Below are positions 38,983-45,485 of a stretch of 45,485 bases of DNA, piece after piece. The translations under genes and the position numbers were made by a program. This DNA comes from JBDRLU01 sp043812795 (GTDB lineage: Bacteria > Chloroflexota > Dehalococcoidia > Dehalococcoidales > UBA2162), in the NCBI GenBank assembly GCA_043812795.1, contig JBDRLU010000029.1, positions 1 to 45,485 on the forward strand. Direction: 5' to 3'. The number at the start of each line of letters is the position of its first letter. Position 1 is the stretch's first letter. The notes below the pieces were generated by a model. The model saw nothing but the letters and a program-made list of their open reading frames with translations, searched no databases and had not been told where the DNA came from.

Positions 38983-40074
38983 ATGAAAATTATGACTGTC
39001 CTTGGCACCAGACCTGAGATTATCCGGCTAAGTCTCATCATCAAGAAGCTGGATAAATACTGCGACCACACCCTCGTTCACACCGGCCAGAATTTCGAAG
39101 ATACGCTCAGCCAGGTGTTTTTTGCCGATTTACAATTGAGAAGACCCGATTACTCTCTCGGTATCAAAGGGGACTCCTTCGCCGAGCAAGCTGGTAAAAT
39201 CCTCGTTGAAGGCGAGAAGGTCATCACTAAAGAAAAGCCAGACCGGATACTTATTCTCGGCGATACGAACAGCGGGCTGGTCAGCATCATCGCCCGGCGG
39301 ATGGGGATACCCGTTTTCCACATGGAAGCCGGCAACCGCTGCTTCGATTACCGCGTGCCTGAAGAGGTCAACCGAAAAATTATCGACCATTGCAGCTCGG
39401 TATTTCTTCCTTACACTTACCGCAGCAAAGAAAACCTGCTGGCTGAGGGTATTGCTAACGACCGGATTTATGTTATCGGTAATCCAATCTATGAAGTACT
39501 GTACCATTACGCCGGGAATATAGAGAATAGCCGCGTGCTGGAAAAGCTCGATTTACGGCCAAAACGCTATATCCTGGTAACGATGCACCGGGCGGAGAAT
39601 GTTGACCGTGAAGACAGGCTCAAGAACCTGCTGACCGGCCTTGACGAAGCCAACAAAAAGTATCGTTTGCCCATTATCGTCAGCCTGCACCCGAGAACAA
39701 GGAGCAAGATAAAGCAATTCCGTCTGAAAATAAGTAGTAATAATATTCATCTGCTGGAACCATTTGGCTTCTTTGACTTCATCTCTCTGGAAAAGAATGC
39801 AAGGGCTGTCATTACCGATAGTGGTACGGTCCAGGAAGAATGCTGTATTTTCCGCGTGCCTAATATCACTATTCGTGACGTCACTGAAAGGCCGGAAACC
39901 ATTGAGAGCGGCAGTAATATGCTGACCGGCGTCTCACCCGATTTAATATTGAAATCGCTGGACGTTGTGTTAAACGAAAAGAATGAATGGGCACCGCCGA
40001 CAGAGTATATGGTCAAAAACGTCTCAGCCAAGGTCGTTAAGATTATCCTGGGCTATTGTCAAAACGCCGGGTAG
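38983..40074 (+). CDS. fnlC: UDP-HexNAc 2-epimerase, FnlC/WbjD type (WecB family)
   Basis: 363 residues of the WecB-type GT-B-like epimerase fold. MTVLGTRPEIIRLSLIIKKL is the N-terminal signature; ILGDTNSGLVSIIARRMGIPVFHMEAGNRCFDYRVPEEVNRKIIDHCS contains the conserved Asp, Glu and His residues. MHRAENVDRE, SLHPRTRSK, ITDSGTVQEECCIFRVPNITIRDVTERPETIESGSN complete the family pattern. In the FnlABC route it inverts C2 of the UDP-L-PneNAc intermediate to give UDP-L-FucNAc. The EAGNR form (rather than EAGLR of WecB) and gene order support WbjD/FnlC. Follows fnlA by 8 bp. Confidence 0.88.
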   Translation: MKIMTVLGTRPEIIRLSLIIKKLDKYCDHTLVHTGQNFEDTLSQVFFADLQLRRPDYSLGIKGDSFAEQAGKILVEGEKVITKEKPDRILILGDTNSGLVSIIARRMGIPVFHMEAGNRCFDYRVPEEVNRKIIDHCSSVFLPYTYRSKENLLAEGIANDRIYVIGNPIYEVLYHYAGNIENSRVLEKLDLRPKRYILVTMHRAENVDREDRLKNLLTGLDEANKKYRLPIIVSLHPRTRSKIKQFRLKISSNNIHLLEPFGFFDFISLEKNARAVITDSGTVQEECCIFRVPNITIRDVTERPETIESGSNMLTGVSPDLILKSLDVVLNEKNEWAPPTEYMVKNVSAKVVKIILGYCQNAG

Positions 40075-40134
40075 AACCTGCGTGTGGCTTTAATTACCCG
40101 CCTGTAATTTGACCCGGTCTCATCAAATAAGAGA

Positions 40135-40860
40135 ATGCAAATCCGACGTACATTAGGAACAAAACTGAATTCAATGATTTTGGACTGGTATCGGGATCAG
40201 AGCCAGAGATGTCGCCGCCGGGTATTGAGTTTGCTGGAGAAGAACCAGGACGCCAGAGTCATTGATTTAGGCTGTGGTAACGGTATGTTTACCGCTGAAA
40301 TCGGCAAGGCCATTGGTTCGGCTCACCTTTACGGTGTCAACATCGAAGCCAACCACTGTCGTGAGGCCGAGGATAGAAGTATCAACGCTTTGTGTGCCGA
40401 CCTGAACAACCCTCTGCCCCTAAAGGACGAGTCCTTCGATGTGGTACACGTTCACGAAGTCATGGAAGAGCTTTATGCCACCGATACTTTTGTTAAGGAA
40501 ATCTATCGGATGCTCAAGTATGGGGGATATGCCGTCCTCACCCTTCCCAATATGGCCTCCATACATAATGTCTTCTTTTTATGCATGGGATGGCAGCCGA
40601 CGACGGCGCATGTCAGCGACAAGGTTTTACTTGGCAATCCATACAACCGCGGCGGGCGAATCAGCGAACACAGAGCCAACGTGCGCTCTTATACCTACTA
40701 CGGTTTAAAAGAACTGTTCGAATACTATGGATTCAAGGTAGAGAGAATAGTCGGCATCGGCTACTTCATGTTTCCCAATAAAATCAGCCCGTTCATGTCG
40801 GCAATCGACCCGAGGCACTCTAATCGCCTCATCATTAAGGTACGGAAAAACAGTCGATGA
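40135..40860 (+). CDS. Class I SAM-dependent methyltransferase
   Basis: 241 residues. RVIDLGCGNGMFTAEIGKAIG is the SAM-binding motif I; LPLKDESFDVVHVHEVMEELYATDTFVKEIYRMLKYGGYAVLTLPN gives motifs II and III of the Methyltransf_11 type. The C-terminal part (SEHRANVRSYTYYGLKELFEYYGFKVERIVG) is like methyltransferases found in polysaccharide clusters. Substrate is probably a sugar or lipid-linked intermediate, by context. The stop overlaps the start of the next gene (ATGA). Confidence 0.85.
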   Translation: MQIRRTLGTKLNSMILDWYRDQSQRCRRRVLSLLEKNQDARVIDLGCGNGMFTAEIGKAIGSAHLYGVNIEANHCREAEDRSINALCADLNNPLPLKDESFDVVHVHEVMEELYATDTFVKEIYRMLKYGGYAVLTLPNMASIHNVFFLCMGWQPTTAHVSDKVLLGNPYNRGGRISEHRANVRSYTYYGLKELFEYYGFKVERIVGIGYFMFPNKISPFMSAIDPRHSNRLIIKVRKNSR

Positions 40861-42770
40861 ACGCGGTCAAGAATCGAAGTACAAGCACGCTTAATATTAC
40901 TTCACTCAACATTTACCTGCTCAAGGGCAATGATTGGGCATTCTGGGGAGCTAAGAGATTAATCGAAGTCAATGGTCTTTCGGCCAATTTGGTGGAAAAC
41001 GTCGGGGGATATCCGACCGGGACTGACATTCTCATTACTCCCAGCCTTGATAAGCAAACCAGCCCCCTTCTGGTTGATTTCGTCACCGGTGGCGGCACTC
41101 TTATCACCGGGGGGGGACTTACCGGTACCGAGTTTGAAAAAGCGTTGGATATCGTGGAACAACCCTCGGCAATGCAAGGTGAGACAATCGTCCTTCATCA
41201 CCCTGCCGGAGATATTTTGCTGCCAGCCCTGATTGACTATGTGCACAAGTCTAATAATATCGATGGTCTGGAACAATACTACGAGGTTGATGGTAATAAA
41301 TATGTATTTGCATTGGAACGAAGCTTGGGCAAAGGCCGGATTATTCTGCTATCTTCGCTATTCTCGTTAGTCTCCAAAACATACAGTTGGACTTCTGAAA
41401 AAATCTGTAACCAGGACCTGCTGCAACAGCCCTATCTGGATATCCTGAGTGAAAATTTCCTCGAAGTTATCATCAAAGAAGCCAACCGGAGAAACAAGAG
41501 CCTAGTAAGAATAGGGCCGTTCCCTGATTTCAAGCAAGAGGCAGCGGTGCTTGTCACTTTTGACATCGACGATAAGTATTCTTACGACAAAACGGTAAAA
41601 AAAAGCTCGGACGAAAGAGCTAGGAGTTGGTGGTTCAACTTATTCTCATGGCCGTTGGGTAAAATGGCGGGTATAGTCAAGGAGGCGGCCGAGCAGAGAT
41701 TACCAACTAAAGCGAGAGAAGTTGAAGGCGTCAGCTTTCTCATCAGATTGTGGAAAGGTGTGAATTCACTCATCACACCCAATTTCCTCGAGTTGGTCGA
41801 ACAGACCGGCAACAAAGCCATTCTCTTCTTACGACCAGCCACTATCCAAACTCAGGAAACTCAGGACAAAACAAGCTACGAATTGGTACACTATGAAATC
41901 GGGCCGGAAGAAGTACAAAGGATAGCCCAAACTCACGAAATCGGCCTCCACTTCGGCAAGTCATTTATTTCCATTGGCGACGTCCAGGCGGAAGAGGTTA
42001 AGAGCTTCTGGACCAAGCAGATAGCCCACCAACTAAACGATTTGGAGGAAAATACCGGAGTCAAGATTTATGGCTCCCGGGGACACTTCAGCCTGTTTTA
42101 CCCGGAGACTATCGAGCAAGTCGAAGCGGCCGGCGGCTTGTGGGATTCAACTTACTATGGACAACAACGATGGGTCTCCTCCGCTGGCAAACTGGTTGAG
42201 TTCGGCTACAACGGCTTTTCACCTTCCTGGACAGCCAGTATTGTTGGCACATCTCTCCCTTTTTATCCGGTGATAGTCCGGCCGGGAACACCATTGAGAG
42301 AGTCTTCAGTGCTTGAACTGCCGACGACGCTGTATGAACCAAGAGACAAGAAGAAAGCCGTTTTTTCTTCTCTCTTGAGCGTGTTGAAACACCATGGGAT
42401 AATTAATATCCATTATCATCCCTTCGATGCGGTTAACTACCTCGTGCTTAAGAGAATACTATTCTTTTTGAGGAATACGGAACTGTGGAGACCCACCGGG
42501 AATGAACTTGCTCAGTGGTGGCGACAGCGGCAGAAAACAAAAGTACGGAACGCTGATATCAGGCTAAACGGCCAGGAGCTATCCATTGAGTCGAACATCG
42601 AGACAACACTGGATACTCTCTCGCTAATCGTGAACCTCCCCGGGGCAATAAATATCTCAAATGTGAATAAAGTTACTTCGAGCCACCTGAATATTAAGGA
42701 ACACGAGATAGAGCCTTCCGGTACGGTCATCAGCCTAAGCGTGCAAATGAAGAGTGAGGTCGTGAGGTAA
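40857..42770 (+). CDS. GATase-like plus polysaccharide-deacetylase-like protein (637 aa)
   Basis: No single known family recognised. Residues about 15-215 look like a class-I glutamine-amidotransferase-like fold of the beta-galactosidase/BPL type (DILITPSLDKQTSPLLVDFVTGGGTLITGGG, GKGRIILLSSLFSLV), with no nucleophile Cys in a GxCxG context. From about residue 225, AAVLVTFDIDDKYSYD gives acidic residues D236 and D238 as in NodB motif 1. HEIGLHFG has H365, VKIYGSRGHFSLFYPETIEQVEAAGGLWDSTY follows, and IHYHPFD has H519 and H521. This is the NodB (CE4) pattern with a large insertion. The last 100 residues look like a beta-sandwich. No signal peptide. Overlaps the methyltransferase gene by 4 bp. 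Confidence 0.7.
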   Translation: MNAVKNRSTSTLNITSLNIYLLKGNDWAFWGAKRLIEVNGLSANLVENVGGYPTGTDILITPSLDKQTSPLLVDFVTGGGTLITGGGLTGTEFEKALDIVEQPSAMQGETIVLHHPAGDILLPALIDYVHKSNNIDGLEQYYEVDGNKYVFALERSLGKGRIILLSSLFSLVSKTYSWTSEKICNQDLLQQPYLDILSENFLEVIIKEANRRNKSLVRIGPFPDFKQEAAVLVTFDIDDKYSYDKTVKKSSDERARSWWFNLFSWPLGKMAGIVKEAAEQRLPTKAREVEGVSFLIRLWKGVNSLITPNFLELVEQTGNKAILFLRPATIQTQETQDKTSYELVHYEIGPEEVQRIAQTHEIGLHFGKSFISIGDVQAEEVKSFWTKQIAHQLNDLEENTGVKIYGSRGHFSLFYPETIEQVEAAGGLWDSTYYGQQRWVSSAGKLVEFGYNGFSPSWTASIVGTSLPFYPVIVRPGTPLRESSVLELPTTLYEPRDKKKAVFSSLLSVLKHHGIINIHYHPFDAVNYLVLKRILFFLRNTELWRPTGNELAQWWRQRQKTKVRNADIRLNGQELSIESNIETTLDTLSLIVNLPGAINISNVNKVTSSHLNIKEHEIEPSGTVISLSVQMKSEVVR

Positions 42771-42782
42771 GTTCAACCAATC

Positions 42783-43799
42783 ATGGAAATATTTAACTTG
42801 GACACATTAGAACCAGCGAAATGGAACGACCTGCTCAGCCGGAGCCTGGTGAAAGACGTATTTCAGACCTGCGAGTGGGCCCGGCTCATGAAAAAATTAT
42901 ACGGCAGCGAACCGATGTTCCTAGTAGCTTCTCATGAGGGTACGGCGGTAGGCGGGCAGCTTTTTTTCAAGAAGAAGGTATTTGGCATGTTCAGCGCTTA
43001 TGAGGCTTTGGGCGGCCCCCTGTACAACAACGGGTACGGAGACGAGATTATCTCGTCGTTAATCACCCATTTCCGCAGCCTCAAAGGCACAGCCCTCTAC
43101 AAGGTAATCAGGCCGCAATGCCCCCATCACTTCGAAAAACAGTTCACCGAGAATAAATTCGTTACTGACCCGTTCCAGACGTTTCTCCTTGACCTTGAAC
43201 GGCCGTTGGACAAGATATGGACGAGTTTTATTCAGAATGCTCGGTGGGGAGTCCGCAAGGGAGAGAAATCAGGGGTCACGGTCGCTGAAGCTACCCGGTG
43301 GGAGGAGTGGACTGCTTTCCGGAGTATCCATGTGGGACACAGTCAGGCCCACGGCATTGCCGCCAAATCGACCGAATTCTTCCGTTATCTCTATGATAAT
43401 TTCTATCCACGGAACATGGTCAAAGTTTTCATCGCTAAGCACGATGGTAAAATCCTGGCCGGCATGCTTTTTCTAATTTGTCAGGACACCATGATTTATT
43501 ACATCGGCGCTTCCGACCCTAACTACCTGGCCATGTCACCTAACGACCCCATCATGTGGCACGCCATCCAATGGGGCAAAAACAACAATATTAAACTGCT
43601 CAATCTGGAGGATACCTACCCGAACCCTTCATCCAACCTGTACGGCATCCACAAATTCAAAGAGAAGTGGGGCGGACAGTTGACCCGGCGCGATTTTTAT
43701 ATCAGCGGCAAGTTTTATCTTTGGGGACGTTCTTTAGTGCTCAATAACAAAATATTTCAGAGAGCCTATGCCATCCTTCACGAGAAGAACGTAATCTAA
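42783..43799 (+). CDS. FemAB-like acyl/aminoacyl transferase (GNAT fold)
   Basis: 338 residues with the double-GNAT layout of FemAB/BioF2-like proteins. N-terminal half: DVFQTCEWARLMKKLYGSEPMFLVASHEG..VGGQLFFKKK. C-terminal half: QNARWGVRKGEKSGVTVAEA, VFIAKHDGKILAGMLFLICQDTMIYYIGASDPNYLAMSPNDPIMWHAIQWGKNN and YGIHKFKEKWGGQLTRRDFYISGK. In cell-wall and exopolysaccharide clusters such proteins (for example the exosortase PEP-CTERM-linked FemAB) attach amino acids or acyl groups to sugars. Substrate unknown. Starts 12 bp after the deacetylase-like gene. Confidence 0.85.
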   Translation: MEIFNLDTLEPAKWNDLLSRSLVKDVFQTCEWARLMKKLYGSEPMFLVASHEGTAVGGQLFFKKKVFGMFSAYEALGGPLYNNGYGDEIISSLITHFRSLKGTALYKVIRPQCPHHFEKQFTENKFVTDPFQTFLLDLERPLDKIWTSFIQNARWGVRKGEKSGVTVAEATRWEEWTAFRSIHVGHSQAHGIAAKSTEFFRYLYDNFYPRNMVKVFIAKHDGKILAGMLFLICQDTMIYYIGASDPNYLAMSPNDPIMWHAIQWGKNNNIKLLNLEDTYPNPSSNLYGIHKFKEKWGGQLTRRDFYISGKFYLWGRSLVLNNKIFQRAYAILHEKNVI

Positions 43800-43818
43800 T
43801 GAGGTTTACATAATTAAC

Positions 43819-44967
43819 GTGGTCGAATCAACAAAATTAAATGTCCGGGAAGAACTCGAAGCAAAACTGTCTGAGTACATCGGCGTCAAGTATGTTATCG
43901 GCGCCAGCCTCGGGCGGACGGCCCTGTTCGTTCTTCTCCAGGCAATTAATCTGACGAAAGAAGACGAAGTTGTTATGCCGGCCTATATCTGCGAAGTGGT
44001 GCCGAATGCCGTCCTGAAGAGCGGAGGCATCCCTGTATTCGTCGATACTAACCCCGACGATTATCACATCTCGGCCAAACACCTCGAATCGCTACTTTCA
44101 AAGAAAACACGTGCGGTGATTGTTAACCATATCTTCGGATGCACGGAAGACATTACCAGGATAAGAGAAGCTATCAGCTCATATAATATCTACTTGATTG
44201 AGGACGCGGCTCATGCTTTGGGGGCACGGTTGGGAGAAAAAAGGGTAGGCAGCCTGGGTGATGCCGCCTTCTTCAGCTTGACCAAGAACATATCTAACTG
44301 CGGCGGTGGCATAATCACGACCAATAATCCCAAAATCGCCGACCCGGCGAGAAAACTGGTGGAGAAAGCCAGGATTGCTTCTTTGATGACTCAACTGCAA
44401 ATCGGGCTGACTTCTTACATGGAGACCCGGCGGGTACATTCAACCCTAGCTAACTCCTTCTTTGGCTGGCTCGACTTTGCTGCCACGAAGCTCCGCTTCC
44501 TGACCGGGGAATACTACCGCGAGCTCAAAATCCCGGATGGACTGGCCCTTTCGCCGAAGGAGGCCCGTCTAGCCCTATCACAACTAGCCCGGCTAGACGA
44601 ACAAAACAAAAAAAGGACCCACCATCAACATTTCTTGAACACCCTCCTTAAAGACGCCACCGCCTTCACTCTTCCGAAGACATCGGGTGAGACATCCGGA
44701 AGTATTTGTAGCTGGTATCCACTTCGTTTAAAGGACCCTGACCTTATTACCAAGGCAATCAAGACACTGGCTCAGCAGCACGTTTTTCTTTATAAATTCT
44801 GGGACCCCATTCCACTTCAACAAAGAAAATACAATGACCGACAGAGTGCCGCCGATGTACCCAATGCCATTCGTAATGCCGCCTCAACCCTCGTTTTTAA
44901 GATGGACCCGAATATGTCGGAAAAGCAACTGCTCAGGATAGGTAACGCTTTGTTATCGGTATCATAG
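43819..44967 (+). CDS. DegT/DnrJ/EryC1/StrS-family PLP aminotransferase
   Basis: 382 residues. Family blocks: GRTALFVLLQAINLTKEDEVVMPAYICEVVPNAVLKSGGIPVFVDTNPDDYHI, then LIEDAAHALGARLGEKRVGSLGDAAFFSLTKNISNCGGGIITTNNP. The Asp-Ala-Ala-His pocket and PLP lysine (FSLTKN) are intact. Such enzymes transaminate nucleotide-linked 3- or 4-keto sugars; some members are dehydratases. Start is GTG 43819 (M-VESTKLNVREELE), 19 bp after the FemAB-like gene with GAGG upstream. Which keto-sugar it serves is unclear because no new dehydratase is adjacent. Confidence 0.9.
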   Translation: MVESTKLNVREELEAKLSEYIGVKYVIGASLGRTALFVLLQAINLTKEDEVVMPAYICEVVPNAVLKSGGIPVFVDTNPDDYHISAKHLESLLSKKTRAVIVNHIFGCTEDITRIREAISSYNIYLIEDAAHALGARLGEKRVGSLGDAAFFSLTKNISNCGGGIITTNNPKIADPARKLVEKARIASLMTQLQIGLTSYMETRRVHSTLANSFFGWLDFAATKLRFLTGEYYRELKIPDGLALSPKEARLALSQLARLDEQNKKRTHHQHFLNTLLKDATAFTLPKTSGETSGSICSWYPLRLKDPDLITKAIKTLAQQHVFLYKFWDPIPLQQRKYNDRQSAADVPNAIRNAASTLVFKMDPNMSEKQLLRIGNALLSVS

Positions 44968-44976
44968 GATAGTAAG

Positions 44977-45485
44977 ATGAAGATTCTGCAGCAATTCGAC
45001 TTCTTCTCCCCACAGGGCGGCGGGACGGCTGACCTTATTTACCGTCTTTCCGGGGCGCTAGCTCAGCGGGGACACGAGGTGGTAGTTTACACCAGCGACT
45101 ATAAACTGGAACAGAAATACATCGATTCTCTAAACAAGGTCCAAGTTTTCACTTTTCACGACTGGTTGAAAATACCGGGAATATGCTTAACGCCGCGCCT
45201 GGCAGTAGAGGCAGGGAAAAATCCCAAAGGCTTTGATGTCGTTCACCTTCACTGGCATCGCAGCTTTCAGGCAATAATGTTACATCGCTATGCTAAGAGA
45301 TGTGGCATTCCCTATCTCGTGGATGACCATGGTACGCCTCGCAGCAGTATTGCCACCAAAGGAGTCAAGCGTTTCCTGTGGTGGCTGTTTGATAAAACTT
45401 TTGGCCCTACCATATTAAAAGACGCCAAGCGGGTTATTGCCGAGACCGAAGTCGGAGTCAAGGAGTATGAAGAATTGGGCGTAAC
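44977..45485 (+). CDS. Family 4 glycosyltransferase, N-terminal part (cut by window edge)
   Basis: 169 codons are visible from ATG 44977: MKILQQFDFFSPQGGGTADLIYRLSGALAQRGHEVVVYTSD is the typical N-terminal domain of GT4 enzymes, with the glycine-rich donor-side loop PQGGGTADL. FDVVHLHWHRSFQAIMLHRYAKRCGIPYLVDDHGT and KDAKRVIAETEVGVKEYEELGV also match. The C-terminal nucleotide-binding half lies outside the window. It starts 9 bp after the aminotransferase stop, so it continues the polysaccharide cluster. Confidence 0.88.
   Translation, partial: MKILQQFDFFSPQGGGTADLIYRLSGALAQRGHEVVVYTSDYKLEQKYIDSLNKVQVFTFHDWLKIPGICLTPRLAVEAGKNPKGFDVVHLHWHRSFQAIMLHRYAKRCGIPYLVDDHGTPRSSIATKGVKRFLWWLFDKTFGPTILKDAKRVIAETEVGVKEYEELGV

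Overview
This window is most likely a chromosomal segment from an uncultivated anaerobic bacterium. My best guess is the phylum Chloroflexota, class Dehalococcoidia. The guess rests on the gene set (reductive dsr genes, LUD-family protein, split B12-dependent acyl-CoA mutase, Ahb-type heme synthesis, DUF5679 zinc protein) and on apparently leaderless promoters. It is not proven from sequence alone. GC content is moderate, GTG and TTG starts are frequent, and genes are tightly packed. I see no rRNA, tRNA, CRISPR array, insertion sequence or phage gene.

Layout. (1) 1-4421, minus strand: two MFS transporters downstream of uvrA. (2) 4500-9708, plus strand: a promoter and leader, two paralogous large subunits of a coenzyme-B12 acyl-CoA mutase, one B12-binding small subunit and the MeaB-type G-protein. 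(3) 9827-12916: a stand-alone pyruvate-kinase C-terminal-like protein, a 30-nt perfect palindrome, a leaderless comM/yifB and a LUD protein. (4) 12971-20293: a dsr operon behind a good sigma70-like promoter: dsrA, dsrB, dsrD, dsrN, dsrC, dsrM, dsrK and a YedF/DsrE-like protein. (5) 20372-22122, minus strand: an AT-richer patch with two small membrane proteins and a HAD phosphatase. (6) 22413-33066: an autoregulated-looking MerR/RsbRD-type regulator followed by one long run of overlapping genes: ahbC, ahbD, fused ahbA-ahbB, a CysG-N/Met8-like gene, hemA, hemC, cobA-hemD fusion, hemB and hemL. (7) 33158-33694: a 46-aa zinc-ribbon protein and a structured RNA/terminator region. (8) 33695-45485: a surface-polysaccharide cluster with glycosyltransferases, a B12-type radical SAM protein, the UDP-L-FucNAc set fnlB-fnlA-fnlC, a methyltransferase, an unusual GATase-like plus deacetylase-like protein, a FemAB-like protein and a DegT aminotransferase.

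How it fits together. DsrAB reduces sulfite using siroheme. DsrN is the predicted siroheme amidase, DsrC carries the trisulfide, and DsrMK passes electrons from the membrane quinone pool through heme b and Fe-S clusters. The neighbouring cluster makes siroheme from glutamyl-tRNA (hemA, hemL, hemB, hemC, cobA-hemD, Met8-like). It then converts part of it to heme by the siroheme-dependent route (ahbAB, ahbC, ahbD). So one locus encodes the sulfite reductase and both tetrapyrroles it needs. dsrJ, dsrO, dsrP, aprAB, sat and qmo are absent from the window, so sulfite or a sulfonate-derived sulfite may be the substrate rather than sulfate; genes outside the window could change this.

Most notable leads: two acyl-CoA mutase paralogues that both lack the otherwise conserved active-site Tyr-His pair; a three-repeat 20-bp-phased operator at the regulator of the heme cluster; a riboswitch-like leader with duplicated terminator and stem strands; and two promoters whose predicted start falls on the initiation codon.
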